Positions 17,417-25,643 of a DNA stretch of 36,887 nt are shown here, piece after piece; the stretch's first letter is position 1, and each line of letters begins with the position of its first letter. A model generated the notes under the pieces. That model did no database searches, was not told the origin of the DNA, and was given only the letters and a program-made list of their open reading frames with translations. The translations under genes and the position numbers were made by a program. Location: positions 1 to 36,887 of the forward strand of contig JAQBQF010000345.1 in the NCBI GenBank assembly GCA_028287115.1, read 5' to 3'. This stretch comes from Myxococcales bacterium (lineage in GTDB: Bacteria > Myxococcota_A > Polyangia > Haliangiales > Haliangiaceae).

Positions 17417-18855
17417 TCGTGATGTGGCTGCTGCTCGTCGGCGTTCCGGCGCTCGCCGCGCTCGCGGTGCTGTTGCCGCGGGTCGGCCGGCACGCCCCCG
17501 TGATCTTGACGACGACGGCGGTGATCACGAGTGCCGTCGCCCTGATCCAAGCGGCGTTGCCGACGACCGAACCGTTCTTCAACGGCTACCTGCGCGGTGA
17601 CGCGACGGCGCAGCTGTTCACCCCGGCGGTCAACATCATCTATCTCGGGATCGCGATCTACCTGCGCGCGCGCGTCGCGGCGGAAGGGTTGTCCCGGCGG
17701 TTCATGGTGTTCGCGCTGGCGTTCTTGGCGGCATCGAACCTCGCCCTGATCGGCAATCACTTGCTCCTGATCTGGATCGCGATCGAGGCCACCGCGCTGT
17801 CGGCCGCGCTGCTGATCGTGCGGCCCGATAGCCCGGCATCGCGGATCGCATCGTGGCGCTACCTGCTGTTCTCCTCGGTCGGCCTGGGTCTCGTGCTGCT
17901 GGGAATGTCGTGCCTGACCCGCAGCATGTATGTCGACGGCCAGTCCCCGACGCTGTTCCTCGATCAGATGGGCGATGTGGTCAAAGGACCTGCGAATGCG
18001 TGGCGTCAGATCGGCGTCGGCTTGGTCCTGCTCGGGCTCGCGACGAAGCTCGGGCTGGCACCGATGTACAGCTGGCTGCCGGAGGCCTATGACGAAGCTC
18101 CGGCCGGCGTGACCGCGCTCCTCGGCGCCGTGCAGTTCAACTGCGTCGTCGTGTTCATGTTCCACATCGTTCACGTCTACCGCGCCGGCAGCGGCGATCT
18201 GATCACGGGCGAGCTCCTCGCGATCGGCCTCGCCTCGGTCGCAGTCTCGACCGCGAGTATCGTGGCGACACGCAACTTCAAACGCCTCCTCGCGTACGCC
18301 TCGATCAATCACGCCGGCGTGATCGCGATCGGGCTCGCGCTCGGCCACGGCGCCTCGTACGGCCTGTTGCTGTATGTCCTCAGCAACGCGTTCATCAAGG
18401 CGATCCTGTTTCTCACTGCAGGCAAGATCGAGAGCCACTACGGAACCAAGGACACGAAGGCGATCGCGGGCCTGATCCGCGATCTGCCGTATAGCGGCAT
18501 GTTCCTGATGGTCGGCACGTTCGCGCTGCTCGGATTTCCACCGTTCGGCAGCTTTCTCGGCGAGCTCCTGATCCTGTCGGCGCTGGTCACGAGCGGACAG
18601 ATGTTCGTGTTCGCGGCGTTCTGCATGTTGATCACGGTGTCGTTTGTCGCGACCGGCCGGACGATCTTTCCGATGATCTGGGGCGAGCCGAAGCAAGAGC
18701 GCACCTGGCCGCGTCAGAGTGCGCTCGCGGCGCTGCACAAGCTGATCTTCCTCGGCGTGTTGCTCGTGCTCGGCATCTATATTCCGCCCCAGCTCAACTC
18801 GTTGATCGAGCGCGTCGCGAGCTCCGTGGGTGGAGCGGGACTGAAGACCCCATGA
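17413..18855 (+). CDS. Ehr/hydrogenase-4 component F-like proton-channel subunit (NuoM/N family)
   Basis: 480 residues and about 14 membrane helices. This is a second antiporter-like subunit (HyfF type). It keeps Glu125 in LIWIAIEATALSAALL and Lys212 in LATKLGLAPMYSWLPEAYDE. These are the paired charged residues needed for proton pumping in NuoM/N/HyfF. The loop with APAGVTALLGAVQ and the late phrase GFPPFGSFLGELLIL are typical. Two such subunits (with 13852-15843) imply a substantial ion-pumping capacity. The start at 17413 overlaps the previous stop (ATGA), and the upstream in-frame extension was rejected because it lies entirely within the preceding gene. Confidence 0.92.
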   Translation: MIVMWLLLVGVPALAALAVLLPRVGRHAPVILTTTAVITSAVALIQAALPTTEPFFNGYLRGDATAQLFTPAVNIIYLGIAIYLRARVAAEGLSRRFMVFALAFLAASNLALIGNHLLLIWIAIEATALSAALLIVRPDSPASRIASWRYLLFSSVGLGLVLLGMSCLTRSMYVDGQSPTLFLDQMGDVVKGPANAWRQIGVGLVLLGLATKLGLAPMYSWLPEAYDEAPAGVTALLGAVQFNCVVVFMFHIVHVYRAGSGDLITGELLAIGLASVAVSTASIVATRNFKRLLAYASINHAGVIAIGLALGHGASYGLLLYVLSNAFIKAILFLTAGKIESHYGTKDTKAIAGLIRDLPYSGMFLMVGTFALLGFPPFGSFLGELLILSALVTSGQMFVFAAFCMLITVSFVATGRTIFPMIWGEPKQERTWPRQSALAALHKLIFLGVLLVLGIYIPPQLNSLIERVASSVGGAGLKTP

Positions 18856-20318
18856 CGCGGTCGATGCCCCTGCACCGCACGGACGTCGCAGCGATCGAGC
18901 TGCTCGAGATCCCCGAGTGGCGCGCGCAGATCATCGAGCGTGCGCGGTCCGGCATGCGGCCGCTGACGCTCTACGGCCGCCGAGACGGCGAGCGCGTGAT
19001 CGTCACGGCGGTCCTCCAGCGCAACGACCTCATGCGCGTGCTGCGCACGTCCGTCGATCCCGCGACCGGCTACCACGAGCTGACGACCGAGCTGCCGGAG
19101 CTGCATTGCTTCGAGCGCGAGCTGCACGAGCAACACGGCGTCCGGATCGCGGGACACCCGTGGCTCAAGCCGATTCGGTTCGAAGGCCAGGATCAGGCGG
19201 CGATGAACGCGTATCCGTTCTATCGCGTCGACGGCAAGGAAGTTCACGAGGTCGCGGTCGGGCCGATTCACGCCGGCGTCATCGAGCCCGGCTCGTTTCG
19301 GTTCATGTGCTTTGGCGAGCACGTCCTGCATCTCGAGATCCACCTCGGCTATCAGCACCGCGGGGTCGAGGCGCGCCTCCTGCAACGCGACCCGTTGCGG
19401 CTCGCACCGTGGGTCGAGACGATCGCGGGTGATACGAGCGTCGCCTATGCCTGGGCGTATGCAGCCGCGGTCGAGAGCCTGACGGGTTGGGACAGCGATC
19501 CGGATACCGAGCTCGCCCGCGGTGTCGCGCTCGAGCTCGAGCGGATCGCGATGCACCTCGCGGGCTTGTCCGGGCTCGCCGCCGACGTCGGCTTTTTGCC
19601 CGGCGCGTCGACCTACGGCCGGCTGCGAACGACCGCGATCAACACGACGATGCGTCTGTGCGGCAGTCGCTTCGGTCGCGGCGCGATTCGGCCGGGCGGC
19701 AACGGCATGCAGCTGCACTTCGCGCTCGCCGATGTCGTGCGCGCGAACCTCGAGCTGATGCGCGAGGACCTCGCGGTGATCGACGAGTGCTTTCTGTCGG
19801 CGCGCTCGGTTCGCCACCGGCTCGCAGGTGTCGGCGTCGTCTCGCAAGACACCGCGCGTCAGCTCGGGCTCGTCGGCATGATCGCGCGCACGTCCGGCCT
19901 CGAGATCGACGCGCGCTCGCCCGGGCAGGGCGCGTTTGCGACGCCACCGATCAAGATCTGTGGCGAGACGACCGGCGACTGCTGGGCGCGCGCCCGGCTG
20001 CGGATCTCAGAGATCGATGCCTCGCTGAGCTGGCTCGAGGCCGTGATGTCCGGATCGCGCGAATGGGCCGCGCGCCGCACGGTGCTGCCGAGCCTCGGAC
20101 CGTCGCAGCTCGTGATCTCGGTCGTCGAGGGCTGGCGCGGCGAGGTCGTGCATTGCCTCGAGACCGACATGGCCGGCGCGCTCGTTCACTACAAGGTCCA
20201 GGATCCGTCGCTGCGCAACTGGATGGGCCTCGCGCTCGCGGTTCGCGGCAACGAGATCTCGGACTTTCCAATCTGTAACAAGAGCTTCGATCTGTCCTAC
20301 TGCGGGAACGACCTATGA
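18852..20318 (+). CDS. Ehr large subunit: NuoC-NuoD/HycE-like fusion without nickel-iron cysteines
   Basis: 488 residues. N-terminal NuoC-like domain (about 1-125; FERELHEQHGVRIAGHPWLK) is fused to a hydrogenase large-subunit/NuoD domain (130-488; HLGYQHRGVEARLL at 164-177). In catalytic hydrogenases a CGxC motif follows this helix; here the place reads ETIAGDTS (189-196). The C-terminal DPCxxC motif is also gone, replaced by SFDLSYCGNDL (478-488), so only one unrelated Cys remains. Nickel-iron cannot be bound in the usual way. This is the hallmark of energy-converting hydrogenase-related (Ehr) complexes, whose substrate is not established. ATGA overlap on both sides. No C-terminal maturation peptide is present, consistent with loss of the metal site. 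Confidence 0.92.
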   Translation: MTRSMPLHRTDVAAIELLEIPEWRAQIIERARSGMRPLTLYGRRDGERVIVTAVLQRNDLMRVLRTSVDPATGYHELTTELPELHCFERELHEQHGVRIAGHPWLKPIRFEGQDQAAMNAYPFYRVDGKEVHEVAVGPIHAGVIEPGSFRFMCFGEHVLHLEIHLGYQHRGVEARLLQRDPLRLAPWVETIAGDTSVAYAWAYAAAVESLTGWDSDPDTELARGVALELERIAMHLAGLSGLAADVGFLPGASTYGRLRTTAINTTMRLCGSRFGRGAIRPGGNGMQLHFALADVVRANLELMREDLAVIDECFLSARSVRHRLAGVGVVSQDTARQLGLVGMIARTSGLEIDARSPGQGAFATPPIKICGETTGDCWARARLRISEIDASLSWLEAVMSGSREWAARRTVLPSLGPSQLVISVVEGWRGEVVHCLETDMAGALVHYKVQDPSLRNWMGLALAVRGNEISDFPICNKSFDLSYCGNDL

Positions 20319-21067
20319 GCATTTTCCACGCGCTTCGGGTTCGCGTCGCGCAAGGCACGCAGTTCGTGGCCGACGTCCGCACCGCGATACCGACGGGCTT
20401 TCGCGGCCGCCCGGAGATCAAGTCAACGGCTTGCGGCCCAGACTGCGAGGCGTGCGTCGCCGCGTGTCCGACGGCTGCGATCAAGATCGATCCGGTGTCG
20501 ATCGATCTCGGTCGCTGCGTGTTCTGCAACGAGTGCGTCGCGGCCTGTCCCGAAGCGAAGATCGAATTCACCGCGCAGCCGCGAATGGGCGGGACATCGC
20601 GCGAGGATCTCGTGATCACCGCGGGTGCCGAGGAGCGCACACGCGTGCGCGCATCAGAGGCGTTCGCGAAGATCTTCGGACGCTCGCTCAAGCTCCGCCA
20701 GGTCTCCGCCGGCGGTTGCAACGGCTGCGAGCTCGAGCTGGGCGCGATCGCGAACGTCAACTTCGACATCCAGCGCTACGGGATCGAGTGGGTCGCCTCG
20801 CCTCGTCACGCCGACGGGCTCGTCCTCTCCGGCACGCTGACGCGGACGATGCGCGACGCGGTTCGCCTCGCTTGGGACGCGATGCCCGAGCCACGCTTCC
20901 TGATCGCGGTCGGCGCATGCGCGATCTCCGGAGGTCTCTACGACGGCGCGAGCGGCGTCGATCGGAGCTTTCTCGATGACGTGACGCCCGCGCTCTACGT
21001 TCCCGGTTGCCCGGCGCATCCGCTGACGGTCGTGAACGCGATCCTCGATCTGCTCGGCGTCGCCTGA
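20315..21067 (+). CDS. Ehr small subunit: ferredoxin (HyfH-like) fused to NuoB/HyfI-like subunit
   Basis: 250 residues, two modules. Residues 35-85 are a two-cluster ferredoxin: C40, C44, C47, C51-Pro and C68, C71, C74, C78-Pro. The first motif has three residues between its first two cysteines instead of two. Residues 125-250 are the NuoB-like small subunit with all four proximal 4Fe-4S ligands: C135 and C138 in GGCNGCELEL, C202 in GACAISGG and C232 in PGCPAHP. So the electron wire is complete although the adjacent large subunit has no active-site metal. Separate HyfH and HyfI genes are usual; fusion is a feature of this complex. It is the last gene of the operon, starting in an ATGA overlap. 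Confidence 0.9.
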   Translation: MSIFHALRVRVAQGTQFVADVRTAIPTGFRGRPEIKSTACGPDCEACVAACPTAAIKIDPVSIDLGRCVFCNECVAACPEAKIEFTAQPRMGGTSREDLVITAGAEERTRVRASEAFAKIFGRSLKLRQVSAGGCNGCELELGAIANVNFDIQRYGIEWVASPRHADGLVLSGTLTRTMRDAVRLAWDAMPEPRFLIAVGACAISGGLYDGASGVDRSFLDDVTPALYVPGCPAHPLTVVNAILDLLGVA

Positions 21068-21193
21068 GAATCCAAGGAGTTAGTGTCCCGCGATGAAAGT
21101 TTCGATCGCTTGTCGATTCAGCAGTCGATCGTTCGTCGTGTAGATAGAGGCAGGCAACGCCGGCCACCAACCGAACCCGAAAGGACCACGACG

Positions 21194-21625
21194 ATGCGAT
21201 TCATGGTTTTGATGATCCCCGGTGACAAGACCGTCGAGACCGGCAAGATGCCGGACGAGAAGGCCATCTCCGCGATGATGAAATACAACGAAGAGCTCGC
21301 CAAGGCCGGCGTGCTGCTCGCGCTCGACGGGCTGCATCCGACCTCGAAAGGCGCTCGGATCAAGTTCTCGGGCGGCAAGCGCACGGTCGTCGATGGTCCG
21401 TTCTCCGAGGCGCGCGAAGTGATCGGCGGCTACTGGCTGTGGCAGGTGAAGTCGAAGGAAGAGGCGGTCGAGTGGGCGAAGCGCTGCCCGGCTCTCGAGG
21501 GCGACACGCTCGAGCTCCGTCAGGTCTTCGAGATGTCGGAGTTCGGTCCCGAGGTCGAGAAGAAAGAAGCCGCGATCGTCGAGAAGATCGGCAAACAGCT
21601 CGACGCCAACAAGAACCGCGCCTGA
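21194..21625 (+). CDS. YCII-related (DGPF) domain protein
   Basis: 143 residues. The YCII/DGPF family signature VVDGPFSEAREVIGGYWL sits at about residues 64-81 after an N-terminal strand MRFMVLMIPGDK. The C-terminal tail (110-143) is charged and helical. The start at 21194 is supported by AAGGA at 21181-21185. A GTG at 21083 in the same frame would add 37 residues that look non-native. DGPF proteins are the standard genomic partners of ECF42 sigma factors, and such a sigma gene follows two genes downstream. The biochemical function is unknown; a small ferredoxin-like dimer is the usual structure. Confidence 0.9.
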   Translation: MRFMVLMIPGDKTVETGKMPDEKAISAMMKYNEELAKAGVLLALDGLHPTSKGARIKFSGGKRTVVDGPFSEAREVIGGYWLWQVKSKEEAVEWAKRCPALEGDTLELRQVFEMSEFGPEVEKKEAAIVEKIGKQLDANKNRA

Positions 21626-21642
21626 TCCGGTACGTTCGCGGG

Positions 21643-22032
21643 ATGGCTCCCGACTCCTGGCAAACCGCGTTCGATCAGCTCGCGCAGCTCAAGACGACGT
21701 GGCCGGGTACGGCGTGGAGCTGGGACGGTCGGTTCGCGACGGTCGGATCGTCGTTCGCGCTCGCGCTCGAACCGCAAGCGCTGGCGAGTGCGAGCCGGGC
21801 GCTGCCGCGCTCGTGGGACATCAAGACCCTGGCGGAGGCGCCCGACGCATTGCGTGCGCTCGCAACGCGAACCGGCGGCCTTCGCGCCCAACAGCGGTTA
21901 TTCGCGGGCGAGCAAGACGCGCTGTACGGACTGTGGTGGCCGTGGGGCAGTGGTACGACGATCACGCTGCGGATCGGAATCACCGACGGTGATACGACGA
22001 CGCGCCTGCGCACGCTGTTCGGCGTGACCTGA
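21643..22032 (+). CDS. Hypothetical protein between DGPF and ECF42 genes
   Basis: 129 residues. I do not recognise a family. It contains several Trp (TTWPGTAWSWDGR near 17-30; GLWWPWGSGTTITLRIGI near 96-113) and alternates strand-like and helical segments, suggesting a small alpha/beta fold. There is no signal peptide and no Cys. It begins 17 bases after the DGPF stop and ends 47 bases before the likely sigma start, so it is probably cotranscribed with both. Upstream in-frame starts are inside the DGPF gene and were rejected. Confidence 0.6.
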   Translation: MAPDSWQTAFDQLAQLKTTWPGTAWSWDGRFATVGSSFALALEPQALASASRALPRSWDIKTLAEAPDALRALATRTGGLRAQQRLFAGEQDALYGLWWPWGSGTTITLRIGITDGDTTTRLRTLFGVT

Positions 22033-22079
22033 CCACGCCGCAGCTTTGCGGCCGCGGCCGCTTGTGGTCTGATCGGCCC

Positions 22080-23327
22080 GTGACGGCCTCTGAGGTGCAT
22101 CGCGCGATCGAGGCGATCTATCGGATCGAATCGGCGAAGCTTTATGCGGGACTCGCTCGCATGGTGCGCGACATCGGGCTCGCCGAAGAGCTCGCGCAGG
22201 ACGCGCTCGTCACCGCGCTCGAGAAATGGCCGGAGACGGGCATTCCCGACAATCCGGGCGCTTGGCTGATGACCACCGCGAAACATCGCGCACTCGATCG
22301 CCTGCGCCGCGCGAAGCTCGTCGATCGCAAGCACGCCCAGCTCGAGCACGAGGTCCAGCAAGCGACGACGCCCGAGCTCGATCTCGACGACGTCGGCGAC
22401 GACCTGCTTCGTCTCGTGTTCACCGCGTGCCATCCGGTGCTGTCGCCCGAAGCGCGCGTGGCGCTCACGTTGAGACTCCTCGGTGGACTGACGACCGACG
22501 AGATCGCGCGCGCGTTCCTCGTTCCGGAACCGACGATCGCACAGCGGATCGTGCGAGCGAAGCGCATGCTGGCCGAGAGACACGTTCCGTACGAGGTGCC
22601 TCGCGGACCCGAGCTCGACGCGCGGCTGGCGTCGGTGCTCGAGGTGATCTATCTCGTGTTCAACGAAGGCTACTCCGCGACCGCGGGCGACGATTGGATG
22701 CGACCCGATCTGTGCGAGGACGCGCTGCGCCTCGGGCGGATCCTCGCGGGGCTGATGCCCGAAACCCCGGAGGTTCACGGCTTGGTCGCGCTGATGGAGA
22801 TCCAGGCGTCGCGCTCGCACGCGCGCGTCGGCGCCTCGGGAGCGCCGATCCTGCTACTCGATCAGAATCGTGCCCGCTGGGATCACCTGCTGATCCGCCG
22901 CGGCCTCGAGGCCCTCGATCGCGCCGTGCAGCTCGGCGGCGCTCGCGGGCCCTATGCACTGCAGGCGGCGATCGCGGCGTGTCATGCACGGGCGCGAACG
23001 GCCGAGGAGACGGACTGGGTCCGGATCGCAGTGCTCTACGCCGAGCTCGCGCAAGTCGCACCGTCGCCGGTGGTCGAGCTCAACCGCGCGGTCGCGGTCG
23101 CGATGGCGTTCGGTCCGGAAGCCGGGCTCGAGCTCGTGGATGCGCTGATCGCGGAAGGTGCGCTCGAGGGCTATCACCTGCTGCCGAGCGTGCGCGGCGA
23201 CTTCCTGGTGAAGCTCGGCCGGCTCGACGAGGCCCGCGTCGAGTTCGAGCGCGCGGCGGCGATGACGCGCAATACGCGCGAACGAGATCTGCTGCTCGAG
23301 CGCGCGACGGGCTGTAAGGACGCGTGA
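22080..23327 (+). CDS. ECF42-type RNA polymerase sigma factor with C-terminal TPR-like extension
   Basis: About 415 residues from GTG 22080; TTG 22062 is an alternative. Sigma region 2 is at about 10-75 (AEELAQDALVTALEKWP, then NPGAWLMTTAKHRALDRLRR). Sigma region 4 is at about 120-170 (LTLRLLGGLTTDEIARAFLV, then a helix with TIAQRIVRAKRML). A 230-residue helical C-terminal extension follows, beginning EVIYLVFNEGYSAT and containing VVELNRAVAVAM. This extension defines the ECF42 group, which has no anti-sigma factor and is regulated through the extension. The DGPF gene upstream matches the known genomic association. It directs transcription of an unknown regulon, probably including this locus. 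Confidence 0.92.
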   Translation: MTASEVHRAIEAIYRIESAKLYAGLARMVRDIGLAEELAQDALVTALEKWPETGIPDNPGAWLMTTAKHRALDRLRRAKLVDRKHAQLEHEVQQATTPELDLDDVGDDLLRLVFTACHPVLSPEARVALTLRLLGGLTTDEIARAFLVPEPTIAQRIVRAKRMLAERHVPYEVPRGPELDARLASVLEVIYLVFNEGYSATAGDDWMRPDLCEDALRLGRILAGLMPETPEVHGLVALMEIQASRSHARVGASGAPILLLDQNRARWDHLLIRRGLEALDRAVQLGGARGPYALQAAIAACHARARTAEETDWVRIAVLYAELAQVAPSPVVELNRAVAVAMAFGPEAGLELVDALIAEGALEGYHLLPSVRGDFLVKLGRLDEARVEFERAAAMTRNTRERDLLLERATGCKDA

Positions 23328-23410
23328 TACCGGCTCGGGGAGCTCGCCCGGCTCAGTCGGTTTCGCATGTAGCCGGCACGTGATTCGCAGGCGTTTCGGC
23401 CAGACCCGAC

Positions 23411-24115
23411 GTGAAGCCGAAGACAACATGGACGTTCGTCATCGTTGCGGCGCTCGTGGCGCTGCTGATCGCGCTTGGTATGGTGCTTCCGTTCGGTGCC
23501 TGGATCGAATCGCTCGTCGCGTGGATCCGCAATGCCGGGGCGCTAGGCCTGATCGTCTACGCCGTCGTGCTCGTCGCGTTCAGCGTCTTGCTGTTGCCGA
23601 CCGTCGAGCTCTACATCGCCGCCGGCTTGATCTGGGGCACGTGGGCCGGCGCGGCGATCACGACGGTGCTGACCCTGGTGTCCGCAGTCATCGCGTTCGG
23701 TCTCACGCGCACCGGGTTGCGACGAAGGATCGCGAAGAAGATCAAGCGGAACGCGAAGCTCTCCGCGATCGATCGAGGCATCGCGGATCGCTCGTTCTCG
23801 ATCGCGCTGTTGTTACGCGTGTCACCGATCGTTCCGTTCGGCCCGCTCAACTATGCGCTGGCCGCGACCAAGATGTCGCTCTCGAGCTACCTCTGGACGA
23901 CCGCGCTCGGCATGCTGCCGGATAACCTGCTGTTCGCCTATGCGGGTTCGCTGCTGCGCGACGTCACACAGCTCGGCGAGGCGACCCCGGGGCCGTGGAA
24001 GCAGATCGCGCTGTGGGGAGGTATCGCGGCGGCGGTCGCGGCTTCGATCCTGGTCGGAATCGTCGTCAAGCACGCCCTCGAACGGACATCTCGTCGCCAC
24101 GCCCGCACGCACTGA
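23411..24115 (+). CDS. TVP38/TMEM64 (VTT domain) family membrane protein
   Basis: 234 residues with about six hydrophobic segments. The family core runs from about 50 to 195, with two re-entrant-type motifs: LLLPTVELYIAAGLIWG and RVSPIVPFGPLNYALAATK, then LGMLPDNLLFAYAGSLL. DedA/VTT proteins act in lipid or small-molecule transfer across membranes; the substrate here is unknown. The start is GTG 23411, placing a positively charged N-terminus (MKPK) before the first helix. A basic tail ends the protein. Its TGA overlaps a possible ATG of the next gene (TGATG at 24113-24117), so the two may be coupled. Confidence 0.87.
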   Translation: MKPKTTWTFVIVAALVALLIALGMVLPFGAWIESLVAWIRNAGALGLIVYAVVLVAFSVLLLPTVELYIAAGLIWGTWAGAAITTVLTLVSAVIAFGLTRTGLRRRIAKKIKRNAKLSAIDRGIADRSFSIALLLRVSPIVPFGPLNYALAATKMSLSSYLWTTALGMLPDNLLFAYAGSLLRDVTQLGEATPGPWKQIALWGGIAAAVAASILVGIVVKHALERTSRRHARTH

Positions 24116-24129
24116 TGTTAGAAGAGCGC

Positions 24130-24756
24130 ATGCGTTTCGCGATCGGTTGCGTGCTCGTTGCGAGCTGTGGTGGCACCCAAGAACCCCCGATCGATCCCAA
24201 TGCGATCGACGTGCTCGTACTATCGAAGGGTCTGGCCGCCGCAGATCGCGACGTCACGCTGATCGCCTCGGACGGCAACGTCCAGACCGTGAAGACCGAC
24301 GCCGGTGGCCACGCAATCGCGATGCTCGGGGCGACCGCGACCCAAGCAACGGTGTACTCGGATTCGATGAGCACCGAGGGCCGCTTCACGATGCAGGGCG
24401 TGGCGCCCGGCGATCACATCTGTCTCGGCTGCACGTACACGCAAGACATCACGTGCACGGGCCTGCCGCCGATCACGAACGTTCACCGCGTTGGACAAGG
24501 CTGGGGCTGGGACCTCGGCAGCGGCAAACCGTATGCGGGCATGGAGATCTCGTGGAATCCGGCCGCCAACAATCCGAACGCCGGGGGGCATCTGATCTCG
24601 CCGCCGGGTCAGGTGTTGCTGAGCACGAATACGTCACGCGACATCACGATCGTGCTGCTCGTCCGCGATGACGTTCCGGCGTACGACGCGCTTCGCAAGC
24701 TGTCACAAGGCGGCTGGGCGCAGCCGGCGTTCTGCGCGACGTCCGCGCACCAGTAG
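24130..24756 (+). CDS. Small predicted lipoprotein with an Ig-like/carboxypeptidase-regulatory-like fold
   Basis: 208 residues from ATG 24130; ATG 24115 would add MLEER. A short signal peptide ends in the lipobox-like VASC (residues 10-13), then GGTQEPP. The body is strand-rich, with phrases like DVTLIASDGNVQTVKTDAGG and RFTMQGVAPGDHICLGC. These resemble sandwich domains of the carboxypeptidase-regulatory type. Two Cys pairs (ICLGC and DITC) could form disulfides outside the cytoplasm. Predicted outer- or inner-membrane lipoprotein of unknown role. It is convergent with the ubiquitin-like operon, with only two bases between the stops. Confidence 0.65.
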   Translation: MRFAIGCVLVASCGGTQEPPIDPNAIDVLVLSKGLAAADRDVTLIASDGNVQTVKTDAGGHAIAMLGATATQATVYSDSMSTEGRFTMQGVAPGDHICLGCTYTQDITCTGLPPITNVHRVGQGWGWDLGSGKPYAGMEISWNPAANNPNAGGHLISPPGQVLLSTNTSRDITIVLLVRDDVPAYDALRKLSQGGWAQPAFCATSAHQ

Positions 24757-24758
24757 CA

Positions 24759-25640
24759 TCACGCCGTCGCGGTCGCGGACGGTCCGCAGGTCGGACAGGG
24801 ATACGTACCGCAGACCAGGCACAGCACGGCGTGGCAGGTCGTGCAGGCAACCGCGCAGTCGCTACATAGCGGATGCCAGTCGGCGCACACGATCGCCTGG
24901 CCCGGCTTTGCGACGGTGCCCGGCGGCGCGATGCCCGTCGTCGGAGCCTTGCAGTTCGTGCACTGCACCGTGCTCTCTTTGCACGCCGCACAGGTCTTCT
25001 CTCCGCAGCTGAGGCACAGGACGCGCGAGCAGGTCTTGCAGCGGATCGTGCAGTCGGGGCACAGCGCGTGCTTCGCCGACGTGCACGGGGTGAGGCCGGT
25101 GCCGCTATCGCGATACCCGGATGCAGTGCCGCAGTTCGAGCATGTCGGAGCCGTTGACTGCGCGGTGGGTTCGGCGGCGAGATCGAGAAAGAACTCTTCG
25201 CGATCGATGGGAAGCTGATCTTTGTGCTCGTCGACCCACTGTGCGGCGCGGCCGTTGAGCGGGCTCTTCGTGTTGTAGCTCTGGTACGCGAGGATCTCAC
25301 CGACGCGCTGGATCAGCAGATCGAGCGGCTCGCCGGCAGTCCAGTCATCGCCGATGCACACGGCGTGAGGCGCGACGTTCGGATGGAATACCGGCGTCAG
25401 CATCCGGAACAGCGGTGCATCGCGCGGATAACCGCGTGGCATCGTGACTTCGAGGCGATGCTCGCCGGCTTGCTCGACCACGTCGCCGCGCTCGCGGAGG
25501 GACTTGACCTTGAGCAGCAAGCGATAGCGCTCGGGAGGATTGCCGAACACACCCTCGATCTCGATCTTGGGATGGAGATGGGCGAGCCGGCGCAGCGCCT
25601 CGTGATCGGCTTTCAGACGGCGAAGACGTACGTTGTCCAT
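24759..25640 (-). CDS. E2-fold (ubiquitin-conjugating-like) protein fused to a 22-cysteine zinc-binding tail
   Basis: 293 residues. Residues 1-150 match the E2/UBC fold: VTMPRGYPRDAPLFRML, then the HPN motif (H86-P87-N88) and catalytic Cys95 in HAVCIGDDW, followed by LDLLIQRVGEIL and SPLNGRAAQWVDEH. The HPN-to-Cys gap is six residues, against seven in UbcH5-type E2s. Residues 165-293 hold 22 cysteines, mostly CxxC pairs (for example C167/C170, C194/C197, C201/C204, C209/C212, C217/C220, C227/C230, C259/C262, C266/C269, C274/C277, C282/C285). These predict several zinc modules in tandem. An E2 fused to zinc fingers could bind its own substrate or E3. It is the last gene of the operon, 3 bases after the protease stop. 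E2-like chemistry is inferred from retained residues. Confidence 0.9.
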   Translation of the reverse strand: MDNVRLRRLKADHEALRRLAHLHPKIEIEGVFGNPPERYRLLLKVKSLRERGDVVEQAGEHRLEVTMPRGYPRDAPLFRMLTPVFHPNVAPHAVCIGDDWTAGEPLDLLIQRVGEILAYQSYNTKSPLNGRAAQWVDEHKDQLPIDREEFFLDLAAEPTAQSTAPTCSNCGTASGYRDSGTGLTPCTSAKHALCPDCTIRCKTCSRVLCLSCGEKTCAACKESTVQCTNCKAPTTGIAPPGTVAKPGQAIVCADWHPLCSDCAVACTTCHAVLCLVCGTYPCPTCGPSATATA

Positions 25641-25643
25641 GGG

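Noticed and set aside
18852..20318. Catalytic group 4 nickel-iron hydrogenase
   Set aside because: Both cysteine pairs for the metal centre are absent from the large subunit, and no maturation genes are present in the window.
13852..21067. Respiratory complex I (nuo) operon
   Set aside because: Gene order, the NuoC-NuoD fusion, the group 4-type HyfC loop and only two antiporter-like subunits fit a hydrogenase-4/Ehr complex instead. There are no NuoE, NuoF or NuoG genes.
21083..21193. Upstream GTG start of the DGPF gene
   Set aside because: AAGGAG at 21074 is only three bases from the GTG, the added 37 residues are not family-like, and ATG 21194 has its own AAGGA site.
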